NCBI GenBank assembly: GCA_021818545.1
Contig: JAKATX010000002.1
Coordinates: forward strand, 1 to 64,000
Direction of reading: 5' to 3'
Length of the DNA stretch: 64,000 nucleotides
Source: Microcaldota archaeon
GTDB lineage: Archaea; Micrarchaeota; Micrarchaeia; Micrarchaeales; Micrarchaeaceae
Under the pieces are notes generated by a model. That model saw only the letters and a program-made list of their open reading frames with translations. It did not search any database and was not told the DNA's origin. Below, piece after piece: positions 51,020 to 58,719 of this stretch. The first letter of the stretch is position 1; each line of letters begins with the position of its first letter. Position numbers and translations under genes: made by a program.

Positions 51020-51742
51020 TTATCTCTCTGCACACATTATGCCGCCGTTAACCGATACATTATAATCTTTTTTGATTGAGAATCCATTTGCTTCTAAGTC
51101 CCGCCTTGCAGCTATACGTCTAGGTTGTTTGTGCCATTCAAGCATTACGCCGTATACTCTTTTGTTCATAGGTTCTCGGAATATCAGTTCTTCTCCACCT
51201 TCTATATCACACTTTATTGCTATCGGCCCGCTTGTCTTATCAATCAAGGTTGCTAGTGGTAATATCCTTACCTTTATGCCTCCTCTGTCCCCTTCAGACA
51301 GAGCATTCAGCCCTATGACATTCTTCCTAAATAATGAAAGCTCCGTTTTTCCATGGTAATTGGATACTGCAACATTAATTGGTTTTATCTTTGCCTTGAG
51401 TGGGCACTTCTCAACCTTTTTAACTAGTTCGGAATACGCAAATGGTGAGGGTTCGCATGCTATAACCCTTCTGACGTTTTGGAACTGCGCGAAGTAAATA
51501 GAACTATCTCCAATATTTGCACCTAAATCTATAACAGTGGTGTTCTTTTGCATGTGTGAAGCGAGCCACCAATATTCTTGCATCATGAACCTATCCGTGA
51601 ACAGCAGCCATTCAGAATATATCTGTTCCATCCTATCTATTGTCCTTATAGGGTGGAGTATAATGTTTTTTAGGTTAGGTCTTATGGGTGAATAAAGGTG
51701 CACCAGTAATTCACGGTTGATCAAATGCACAATAACCAACAT
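51020..51742 (-). CDS. FkbM-family SAM methyltransferase, probable insertion
   Basis: 240 residues with VIDLGANIGDSSIYFAQF (SAM motif I), VIACEPSPFAYSEL, NVAVSNYHGKTELSLF (split), LATLID and IAIKCDIEGGEELIF. The domain is complete; a short N-terminal ~60-residue segment precedes it. The gene lies between direct repeats (50924-50990 and 51778-51844), in the space that would otherwise separate uppS and rfcL. This suggests arrival by insertion with duplication of the flank. It is probably a sugar O-methyltransferase related to the glycan island. Confidence 0.85.
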   Translation of the reverse strand: MLVIVHLINRELLVHLYSPIRPNLKNIILHPIRTIDRMEQIYSEWLLFTDRFMMQEYWWLASHMQKNTTVIDLGANIGDSSIYFAQFQNVRRVIACEPSPFAYSELVKKVEKCPLKAKIKPINVAVSNYHGKTELSLFRKNVIGLNALSEGDRGGIKVRILPLATLIDKTSGPIAIKCDIEGGEELIFREPMNKRVYGVMLEWHKQPRRIAARRDLEANGFSIKKDYNVSVNGGIMCAER

Positions 51743-51777
51743 TTAGTATGTACTACTAATAATCCTAAATCATCGCC

Positions 51778-51844
51778 TATATATGCCTGCAATTCTTAAA
51801 TACCTTAGCGTTTCAACTACACTTGCAGGCCGCCGTGAAACGCC
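51778..51844. repeat. 67-bp direct repeat, copy 2 (rfcL promoter/leader)
   Basis: The copy next to rfcL. TTCTTAAATACC (51793-51804) would serve as TATA box, placing the transcription start near 51830 and leaving a leader before ATG 51877. The inverted repeat GCGTTTCA (51808-51815)/TGAAACGC (51836-51843) is unchanged between copies, while all four differences fall in its 20-base loop. Confidence 0.85.
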
Positions 51845-51876
51845 TCCTTTGATACGGCAATGTGCTTGGTGTGCGA

Positions 51877-53106
51877 ATGGAAAGCTCTCAGTACGGCATA
51901 ACCGCAGAATCGCTTGATGAGATAATAGGCAATTCAGCAGCGGTGGCAGAGTTGCGGAAGTTCGCCAGTGACATAGAGCGCGGCGTGAAGCGCCGCCCAA
52001 TGCTGATATACGGTCCGTCAGGTACAGGAAAGACCGCGGCTGCGCATGCATTGGCATCAGAGTTCAAATGGAACATAGTGGAGCTTAGCGCCAGCGATTA
52101 CAGGGATAAGGAGACAATCGAGAAGGTGCTGGTTTCAGCATCCAATTCCAGGACGCTATTCGGCAAGAGGAACGTGATAATACTGGACGAGATAGATGAA
52201 CTGGCCCCGAAGTTCGACAAGGGGGCCAATACCGCAATTCCCAGGCTGATACGCGAGTCTAAGAGCCCAATACTCCTGATAGCGAACGATAAGTGGGACA
52301 AGAGCATAACATTCCTGCGCGGGCTTACCGATGACGCCATGTTCATGAAGGTGCCGAACGAGACGATGGCGGCTGCCTTGGCAAAGCTTTCCCGAAGCCA
52401 TGGCTTGGGACTCAGCAGCAATACAATAGCAGCCATAGTGAAGACGGCATCCGGCGACGTACGCAGCGCTTTCATAGACGCATTCGCACTCTCGGGGGCC
52501 GGCGACGAAGCCGCAGACATAATAGGGTTGCGCAACAGGAAGGCCGACGTGTTCACCGCGCTGGACCGCATATTCGCAGCGTACACGATAAACGCATCGC
52601 AGACGGCCGCACGCTCTATGCCGGAGGACATGGAGCTGGAGATGGTGGTGAATTGGATGGAGGAAAACATCCCTAACAGGTACACGTACGCATCTGAACT
52701 ATCTGCCGCTTATGATTCCATCGCGCGGTCGACAATGTTCCTATCGAGGGCCACAAGATCGCAGAACTACGGCTACTGGAAATACTCGGGCCTGCTGGCG
52801 TCTAGCGGAGTGGCGCTTGCAAAGCAGCACACCCCGTCAACGTTCAAGAGATACGCGTTCCCAAGGATAATAAAGGAGCTGAGCGTGTCAAAGGAGGACA
52901 GGGGCGCAGGCAAGGAAATAGCAGCCAAGATGCGGCGCAAGATACACGCAAGCATGAGGGTCATAGTCAACGACTACATCCCAATGTCCAAAATGATGAT
53001 TGACATGGCAGGAAAGCGCGGCATGTCCGATGATGCGAAGAGGTTCTTCGAATCCACATACGGCCTGTCCGAAAAGGAAATAAAATGGCTTTCAAAGAAG
53101 ATTTGA
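51877..53106 (+). CDS. rfcL: Replication factor C large subunit (clamp loader)
   Basis: An AAA+ ATPase that loads the PCNA clamp onto DNA with the small RFC subunits. ATG 51877 (MESSQYGITAESLDEIIGN) is preferred over GTG 51862; about 409 residues. Walker A is GPSGTGKT (~46), Walker B IILDEIDEL (~98), then a sensor-like ILLIANDKWDKS and TASGDVRSAFIDAFAL (sensor 2 region). The C-terminal collar domain is present (ENIPNRY...). It lacks the long charged C-terminal tail with PIP box seen in many euryarchaeal RfcL proteins. rfcS is not in the window. Confidence 0.92.
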   Translation: MESSQYGITAESLDEIIGNSAAVAELRKFASDIERGVKRRPMLIYGPSGTGKTAAAHALASEFKWNIVELSASDYRDKETIEKVLVSASNSRTLFGKRNVIILDEIDELAPKFDKGANTAIPRLIRESKSPILLIANDKWDKSITFLRGLTDDAMFMKVPNETMAAALAKLSRSHGLGLSSNTIAAIVKTASGDVRSAFIDAFALSGAGDEAADIIGLRNRKADVFTALDRIFAAYTINASQTAARSMPEDMELEMVVNWMEENIPNRYTYASELSAAYDSIARSTMFLSRATRSQNYGYWKYSGLLASSGVALAKQHTPSTFKRYAFPRIIKELSVSKEDRGAGKEIAAKMRRKIHASMRVIVNDYIPMSKMMIDMAGKRGMSDDAKRFFESTYGLSEKEIKWLSKKI

Positions 53107-53117
53107 AACGGCATGGC

Positions 53118-53157
53118 AATATCGGGAAAAAAGGAACCAATTATATATGTGCTGTAG
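53118..53157 (+). promoter_or_regulatory. Duplicated promoter, copy 1
   Basis: ATATCGGGAAAAAAGGAACC followed by AATTATATATGTGCTG resembles the promoter at 54491-54530 (ATATCGTCAGGAAAAGGAACC, then TCTTATATATGTAACTG). TTATATATG is the TATA box and the GGAACC block resembles a B-recognition-type element. Both copies drive paralogous genes. Confidence 0.6.
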
Positions 53158-53184
53158 CAAAGTAAAAATAGTAGAGGTGTGGTT

Positions 53185-53934
53185 TTGGCTGAACACGAGG
53201 CAACTATTCTTGGGAAAAACAACTGGACTCCGGAGACTTTACCTTCTTTGCTTAGGCATGACGAGACTTCATTGCGAAGTGGCACGTTTGAGGTATCCAG
53301 CTTCAACGAGAAGGATGACAAGAATCTTGACGTTGTCCTACTTTCAAGTTTCGAGGAGCGCGTGGAAGATATACTTAACAACCTGCAGATACGCCATATA
53401 ACCCAGCACCATATAAACTACAGCGACAGCAATGGCAGCAAGACGTGGACAGACGAGACCGGCCAGCAGAAGCCATACATATACACGCCTGATTTCGATT
53501 TGGATAGCCCAAAGTACAACGGCAAGACCGTGATACTGGAACCGCACGGAGGCAGGTACTTCAAGGACAAGTTCTTTGATAAGATGATACGCTTCATGGA
53601 TTCTAAGGAGCACAACAGCGACTACTACCTCATAATGATAACCGAGAGGCCGGTAGAAGAGATAAACGCTATGCTCGAGAGCTATGCCAGGCGGCGCCAC
53701 ATACAAAGGAAGCTGGACGTGTCGAACATATGCGACAAGATAGTGAATACGCGGGAGAGGACGGACGATGAGATGCATAGCAGGGTCGAAACAACTGACC
53801 CGAAGGATGCCGCAAAACCGCACTGGGCCGATGCCCAGAAGGTCAGCGACGAACTCGGAGGCATGAAACGTTTTGATGACCGCGAGTTCATACGCACTCT
53901 TATAAGGCTTAAGGAAGACGACATTGTGGATTAG
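53185..53934 (+). CDS. Nuclease-like protein, PD-(D/E)XK pattern, paralogue 1
   Basis: About 249 residues from TTG 53185, which follows GAGGTG; the track uses GTG 53179. The first ~50 residues are variable. Then come a helix with SFEERVEDILNNLQIRHITQHHINY (split), a strand YTPDFDL (~100) and KTVILEPHGGRYF (~117). Glu on a helix, Asp in PDF and Glu in a strand with a following polar residue (ExH in place of ExK) match the PD-(D/E)XK nuclease plan. The C-terminus ends ELGGMKRFDDREFIRTLIRLKE (split), shared with its paralogue. No fused domain. Function unknown; nuclease activity is inferred. Confidence 0.55.
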   Translation: MAEHEATILGKNNWTPETLPSLLRHDETSLRSGTFEVSSFNEKDDKNLDVVLLSSFEERVEDILNNLQIRHITQHHINYSDSNGSKTWTDETGQQKPYIYTPDFDLDSPKYNGKTVILEPHGGRYFKDKFFDKMIRFMDSKEHNSDYYLIMITERPVEEINAMLESYARRRHIQRKLDVSNICDKIVNTRERTDDEMHSRVETTDPKDAAKPHWADAQKVSDELGGMKRFDDREFIRTLIRLKEDDIVD

Positions 53935-53999
53935 TCCATCCGTTGCCTAATGCGGTGCATCGCTTACTGCTTCGGTCTTGCGCGGACCGCCCAAGCAAA

Positions 54000-54009
54000 T
54001 GTTTATAAG
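54000..54009 (+). promoter_or_regulatory. TATA box of the gene between the paralogues
   Basis: TGTTTATAAG sits about 40 bases ahead of GTG 54044. It supports a start at or after 54044 and argues against the track start at 53978, which would lie upstream of the TATA box. Confidence 0.4.
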
Positions 54010-54043
54010 AGCGCAATCAGATAACATCAATATCGGTGTCAGC

Positions 54044-54472
54044 GTGTGGTATAACATATACTGTATTGTGAAGGCTACTGCGAAGCCCAATGGCCAGCCC
54101 GGCGAGAACAAGCAATGGCATGAGCCAAAAGAGCTTGTGTACCTGATATTCAATTCATTGCGCGGCATAGAGTATGACCACAGGGGCAAGGATTCCAGCA
54201 TATTCATGGACGCTTTGGACTCCCCCGGCGGCCAGAAACTGATGGAATCGGCGAAGAAGGAGAAATTTGAGGAGGACAATGCGGAGATATACTACGAAAG
54301 CAAAGATTTCAGCGACCTCAACAGCGGGGAACACAGCTTCAGCATAGCAATAGATTCTTTTGATACGGCAGCGGCGCTAAATGACTACATAAAAGGCAAG
54401 AAAGCGGAGGAGACCATCTGGATAGCCGGAATGTACGTGCATGTGGGTGACCTGGTCCTGCCAGCGCTCTGA
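54044..54472 (+). CDS. Unknown protein between the nuclease-like paralogues
   Basis: About 142 residues from GTG 54044 (WYNIYCIVKATAKPNG); GTG 54068 is an alternative. No known family is recognised. Visible features: an N-terminal strand IYCIVKATA, a charged middle (AKKEKFEEDNAEIYYESKDFSD, split) and a C-terminal strand WIAGMYVHVGDLVLPAL. The protein is acidic and probably cytosolic. It has its own promoter and is framed by the two nuclease-like genes on the same strand, so a functional link is possible. Confidence 0.5.
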   Translation: MWYNIYCIVKATAKPNGQPGENKQWHEPKELVYLIFNSLRGIEYDHRGKDSSIFMDALDSPGGQKLMESAKKEKFEEDNAEIYYESKDFSDLNSGEHSFSIAIDSFDTAAALNDYIKGKKAEETIWIAGMYVHVGDLVLPAL

Positions 54473-54490
54473 TGGTTCCCCGGGCCAAGA

Positions 54491-54530
54491 ATATCGTCAG
54501 GAAAAGGAACCTCTTATATATGTAACTGCA
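54491..54530 (+). promoter_or_regulatory. Duplicated promoter, copy 2
   Basis: Related to 53118-53157: AGGAACC, TTATATATGT and an ACTG/GCTG block in the same order and spacing. It lies ahead of GTG 54559. Confidence 0.6.
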
Positions 54531-54558
54531 TCTAATAAAATTGATTGAGGGTGTAGCT

Positions 54559-55263
54559 GTGACTGAGGAAACGAACCCTGCTTCTACCAAGGGCCGGGAA
54601 TTTGTTGACGCTGTGTCAAAGCTTTTGAGGCAGAATACGGGCCCATCGGCCTTGGATGCTCCGGCAGAAAAAAACAATTCCTTCAACGCGGTCCTTGCAT
54701 CTAGTTTCGAGGAGCGCGTGGAAAGCATACTGAACAAGCTGCAGATGGGGTACATAGAGCAGCACCATATTCAATACCTTAACAAGCAGGACGGACGCAT
54801 GCACGTCTATACTCCAGACTTCGACCTGACAGACACCAAGTACAACGGAAAGACTGTGATACTCGAGCCGCACGGCGGCGACTACTTCAACTACGATTTC
54901 ATAAGGAAGATGAAGGCATTCATGGAGTCCAAAGAGCATGATGATTACTACCTTGTCATAATAACCGAGATGCCTGTGGAAGAGATAAAAAAGAGGCTGG
55001 CAACCACCATGGTATCCAAGCATTCCGGCCAGTACTTCAAGGACCTGGAAATTTCAGACATATGCGACAAGCTCATAAACACCAGAAAGAGGGGCTCAGA
55101 AGAGATGGCCCAGCCTTACGGGCTGCCCCCTGAGATGGCCGACAAGCCGTACGCATCAGATGCCGCAAAGTTGGCCGAAGACTTGGGCGGCATGGGTGAG
55201 TTCGACGAGCTGGAATTCATGCGCCAGCTAATCAAGTTCAAGCGCGAAGGATCAATGGATTGA
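54559..55263 (+). CDS. Nuclease-like protein, PD-(D/E)XK pattern, paralogue 2
   Basis: 234 residues from GTG 54559, preceded by GAGGGTG. It aligns with paralogue 1 from SFEERVESILNKLQMGYIEQHHIQY (split) onward: YTPDFDL (~86), KTVILEPHGGDYF (~103), MESKEHDDYYLVIITEMPVEEI (split), ISDICDKLINTR and the C-terminal DLGGMGEFDELEFMRQL. The N-terminal ~45 residues differ. Conservation is concentrated in the putative catalytic core and C-terminus, so both copies are under selection. Nuclease function is inferred from the PDF...ILExH pattern only. Confidence 0.55.
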   Translation: MTEETNPASTKGREFVDAVSKLLRQNTGPSALDAPAEKNNSFNAVLASSFEERVESILNKLQMGYIEQHHIQYLNKQDGRMHVYTPDFDLTDTKYNGKTVILEPHGGDYFNYDFIRKMKAFMESKEHDDYYLVIITEMPVEEIKKRLATTMVSKHSGQYFKDLEISDICDKLINTRKRGSEEMAQPYGLPPEMADKPYASDAAKLAEDLGGMGEFDELEFMRQLIKFKREGSMD

Positions 55264-55286
55264 AATTGGCTGCGGACTCTGTGTTC

Positions 55287-56561
55287 CTACTTGAATTCTG
55301 ACATGCTTCTTTGTTTCTTTTTCCTGCCTACTGCGCCCACTCCTTTGTTATCTATAAGATCAAGCTTCCCGAAAACCCCGTCGTATCCCGGGGTTATTCG
55401 TATGGTCTCGTCGCGTATGTTGCGTATGGCATCGGCAATCAGGTCATTCGACAGTTCGCCTATCTTCTCAATGTCAACCGCGCCCAATATGCCGAACTCC
55501 GATCCTAGCGCCGCTATCATGCTGTCATACGTGCTATTGACTACTGGCGAGTAAGTGGTCTTCTTCAAAACGTACGCTATGACTTCCCTGAGGGGCACCA
55601 TGTGTACATACGGCACCGCCCAGGCGGGTGTGTAGCCGACCGGCCTGTCCGCAAGGTCGTTTACCCTATGCAGCACCCCTATAACCAGCCTCTTGCCGCA
55701 GACAGGGCACTTGGTCAGCTTGTTGGTATCAGGATCAACGGAGAAGTTGCATTGCCTGTGGCCGTCATAATGGTATTTGCCCTCTTCCGGATAGAATTCT
55801 ATGGTCTGCTTGAACGAACGGCTTTCCCTGTCCGTTATGGCCTTTATAACGGAGCTGTACCTGATCTCATCGTCTTTTATCTCTAAAACATTCGCCTCCC
55901 TCCCCATCTTCTCCGGCGAGTGCATGTCGCTGTTTGAAATCAATGCGTACTTATCCAGCGCGGATACCCTCCAATTCATTTTCGGATCCGAACTTAGCCC
56001 GGTCTCAAGCGCATGTATATGCTTCTCTTGGTCCTGGTACGCCTCCTTCATGGAGTCGAATCCCGAGAACGCCCCGAAAACCCCGAAGTACGGTGTCCAC
56101 GCGTGTGCAGGGAAGACGAACGCATTCTTGTCTGCGCCGAATGCCTTCTCTACCAGCTCCGCGGCCGACATGGACAGCGCCGGCCTTCCATCGGAGCGCA
56201 GAGAGCCGAACCTCGAAAGCTCCGCGTTAAGCGCGTCCACCGACTCTATGGATGGCATGAGCATGCAGTTGTGTATCTTTTTTACGGTGTTGTCCCTTCC
56301 GGTGAATATGGTGGATACCTCAGAGCCCAAGACGAACCTGACCTTGGATACCGATCCCTTGATTTTGAATAGGCCGCTATCCCCTACTGGCTCCAATGTC
56401 CTTTTGATCTCGGCGAGCCAGTCAGGATGCGTAAAGTCGCCTGTGCTTATGAGGTTTATGCCCTTCTCCAGTGCGGCAGCCTCAAGCACCTCGAGCGTTA
56501 TTCTGCTGCTGCATGCCATGGCGTACCTGGAGTGTATGTGCAGGTCAGCTACAACTTCCAT
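55287..56561 (-). CDS. Endonuclease Q (PHP-domain DNA repair nuclease)
   Basis: 424 residues. The N-terminal PHP domain has DLHIHSRYAMACS (metal His), STGDFTHPDW, LGSEVSTIF, HNCMLMPS, PAHAWTPYFGVFG and SNSDMHSPEKMGREA. A zinc site follows (CNF...CPVCGKRL, ~267-285) and then HRVNDLADRP. The length, PHP-zinc finger order and C-terminal half are those of archaeal endonuclease Q, which cuts 5' to deoxyuridine, hypoxanthine, xanthine and abasic sites. It follows an endonuclease III gene by 1 base on the same strand. Confidence 0.88.
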   Translation of the reverse strand: MEVVADLHIHSRYAMACSSRITLEVLEAAALEKGINLISTGDFTHPDWLAEIKRTLEPVGDSGLFKIKGSVSKVRFVLGSEVSTIFTGRDNTVKKIHNCMLMPSIESVDALNAELSRFGSLRSDGRPALSMSAAELVEKAFGADKNAFVFPAHAWTPYFGVFGAFSGFDSMKEAYQDQEKHIHALETGLSSDPKMNWRVSALDKYALISNSDMHSPEKMGREANVLEIKDDEIRYSSVIKAITDRESRSFKQTIEFYPEEGKYHYDGHRQCNFSVDPDTNKLTKCPVCGKRLVIGVLHRVNDLADRPVGYTPAWAVPYVHMVPLREVIAYVLKKTTYSPVVNSTYDSMIAALGSEFGILGAVDIEKIGELSNDLIADAIRNIRDETIRITPGYDGVFGKLDLIDNKGVGAVGRKKKQRSMSEFK

Positions 56562-56562
56562 A

Positions 56563-57219
56563 TCATGACCTCTTATCCACGCCGTTCATCGGGCATATGC
56601 CATTAACCGGGCACTTGCTGCAAATCGGAACGGCGCCGCAGATGCTCTTGCCATGCGCCTTTAGGACGTACGCAAAGTTGTGCCAGTAATCTTTCGGTAT
56701 CTCGGCCTTTAAGTCGGCTTCGATCTTGTCGGGGTCCTTGTTCTGGCTCAAGCCCAGCCTGTATGACAGCTTTATCACCCACGTATCAACCGGTATGCCG
56801 CTGATTATGCCGTATGCGTTTATGAGTATGGTATTCGCAGTCTTCCTGCCTATCCCGGGCAGCATGGTCAGCGCCTCCATCGAGTCAGGCACCTTCCCGC
56901 CATGCTCGTCGCGTATTATGGTGCACGCCTTTATGATGTTCCTTGCCTTATTGCCGGCGAAGCTCGAGCTTCTTATGTAACCGATGAGCTCCTGCTCGTC
57001 CGCCATTGCATAATCGCCAGCCGCCTTGTATCTGGAAAATAATTTTGGCGTCAGCCTGTTCACGACCTCGTCCCGCGTCTGCGCCGAAAGTATGGCTGCC
57101 ACGAGGAGATCGATCGGGCTGCCGAAGTCAAGATAATACTTGGCTCCTCTGTAATGGTTCTCTAGCCTCTTGGCCAGTAACTTCGCGCCGTCCTTGTCGA
57201 GAAGCTTTGCGGATCCCAT
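56563..57219 (-). CDS. Endonuclease III (DNA glycosylase/AP lyase), copy 2
   Basis: 218 residues, a paralogue of the 7.0-kb gene. Helix-hairpin-helix LPGIGRKTANTIL with Lys~126 and catalytic Asp~145 in VDTWVIK (Trp where copy 1 has His). The iron-sulphur loop is C-x5-C-x2-C-x5-C (CGAVPICSKCPVNGIC), one residue shorter than canonical. LDFGSPIDLLVAAILSAQTRDE (split) is conserved. It heads an operon with EndoQ, separated by 1 base. Together the two would handle oxidised and deaminated bases. Confidence 0.92.
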   Translation of the reverse strand: MGSAKLLDKDGAKLLAKRLENHYRGAKYYLDFGSPIDLLVAAILSAQTRDEVVNRLTPKLFSRYKAAGDYAMADEQELIGYIRSSSFAGNKARNIIKACTIIRDEHGGKVPDSMEALTMLPGIGRKTANTILINAYGIISGIPVDTWVIKLSYRLGLSQNKDPDKIEADLKAEIPKDYWHNFAYVLKAHGKSICGAVPICSKCPVNGICPMNGVDKRS

Positions 57220-57356
57220 AGCATTAATTCATAAGCCAGATATTAATATTGCATGTGTGCGCGTGCGATCGCGTATCATCGAATGCGGTAATGCATAGCT
57301 TATTAAAATATCCTATCCATTCTTAAATGAAATAGGCAACCTAAATTCGTGATGCT

Positions 57357-58589
57357 ATGCAAGTTTTGTATCCCAAGCGATTCCATGTTTTCATGCTGTT
57401 CACTCTGATCTCAATGTCATTGCTGGGATCCTGCGTGTCATACGCATCGCCCGCCAACGCCACCCAATACACCGTAAATTCGATAAACATAGGCCTGGGA
57501 GCATATTGGTTGGCATTTTCACCTTCAGGCACGCTTGCTTACGTAACGAATCAAGGCAGTTCAAGCGTCAGCATAATAGACGTTGTTAACGGTACGCTAA
57601 TACACAGCGTAAAAGTCGGATTGTCACCTTATGGTGTGGCTTTCAGCCCTTCCGGTTCCGTGGCTTACGTCACTAATGGCGGGGGCACGGCTGTCAGCGT
57701 GATAAACACCACTACGAGCAATGTCGTTAATACCATAACGGTAGGCTCAAACCCTTCCGGCATCGCATTCTCTCCGTCAGGGAAGTTCGCCTATGTAACG
57801 AACTTCGACAGCCAGAGCGTCAGCGTGATAAATGTAACGTCCAGCAAGGTGGTAGGGACCATAGGCGTAGGCCTTAGCCCGTTTTGGATTGCGATAAACC
57901 CTTCAGGCACGCTGGCTTACGTAGTCAATTCCAACAGCAACAACGTGAGCGTGATAAGCCTGGCAGCGAACAAGGTTGTAGGGTCAATAAACGTGGGGTC
58001 CTACCCAAATTCAGTCGCTTTCTCGCCATCAGGCGCAATAGCGTACGTAACGAACAGCCGTGACAACGATGTGAGCGTCATAAACGTAAGTGAAGGCAAA
58101 GTCACTGCCACAATACAGGTAGGCGGTGCGCCCGACGCCGCCGCATTTGCCCCGTCAGGCGATTTGGCTTACGTGACTAACTGGGATGACAATGACGTGA
58201 GCGTGATAAATGTAAGTGAAGGGAAGGTGGTATCAACAATAGGCGTCGGCACCAGCCCATCGTGGATTGCGATAAACCCTTCAGGCACGCTTGCTTACAC
58301 CTCAAATTATGGCGATGGCACTGTCAGCTCAATAGTACTTGCACAGCCAAGTGTCAATGTCTCATCCACCAGCACGGTAACAACTGCGCCTACGACTACA
58401 GTGGCGCAGGCGCCTGCGGCTAATACAACCACCTCTATCGCTCCGCAGAATTCAAACTCCTCAACGCAGCCCATGCACCAAGCAGCCCAGCAAGGCGGAA
58501 GTCCGAGTTCATACCTCCTAATACTGGGTGCCGTAGTGGTTGTTATAATAGTCGCGGCCGGCTATCTCATAGTTTCCAAGAAAAAGTGA
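57357..58589 (+). CDS. YVTN beta-propeller surface protein
   Basis: 410 residues. A signal peptide (~1-28, MLFTLISMSLLGSCVSYASPA region) precedes seven ~42-residue repeats of the form GxLAYVTNxxxxxVSVIN, as in archaeal surface-layer and YVTN proteins; together they make a seven-bladed propeller. A Thr/Pro/Gln-rich stalk (~330-375) follows, then one membrane helix (LLILGAVVVVIIVAAGYLIV) and KKK at the C-terminus. The extracellular part is anchored by that tail. It could be a client of the archaeosortase at 4.8-6.4 kb, though no PGF-type motif is evident. Confidence 0.85.
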   Translation: MQVLYPKRFHVFMLFTLISMSLLGSCVSYASPANATQYTVNSINIGLGAYWLAFSPSGTLAYVTNQGSSSVSIIDVVNGTLIHSVKVGLSPYGVAFSPSGSVAYVTNGGGTAVSVINTTTSNVVNTITVGSNPSGIAFSPSGKFAYVTNFDSQSVSVINVTSSKVVGTIGVGLSPFWIAINPSGTLAYVVNSNSNNVSVISLAANKVVGSINVGSYPNSVAFSPSGAIAYVTNSRDNDVSVINVSEGKVTATIQVGGAPDAAAFAPSGDLAYVTNWDDNDVSVINVSEGKVVSTIGVGTSPSWIAINPSGTLAYTSNYGDGTVSSIVLAQPSVNVSSTSTVTTAPTTTVAQAPAANTTTSIAPQNSNSSTQPMHQAAQQGGSPSSYLLILGAVVVVIIVAAGYLIVSKKK

Positions 58590-58683
58590 GGGATACCGCA
58601 CATCGCGTTGGGATGCGCCATAATCGTACCATGGCGCCTTGCGGCAATTGATTTACCTGCGCCCACACCGCGTCTCAATTACG

Positions 58684-58694
58684 TATTTAAATAA
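58684..58694 (+). promoter_or_regulatory. TATA box of the aconitase gene
   Basis: TATTTAAATAA centres ~30 bases before ATG 58720, giving a leaderless transcript. This supports that ATG over the track's 58639 start, which lies upstream of the TATA box. Confidence 0.55.
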
Positions 58695-58719
58695 TTTCGT
58701 GCATATGTTACTGTTAATC

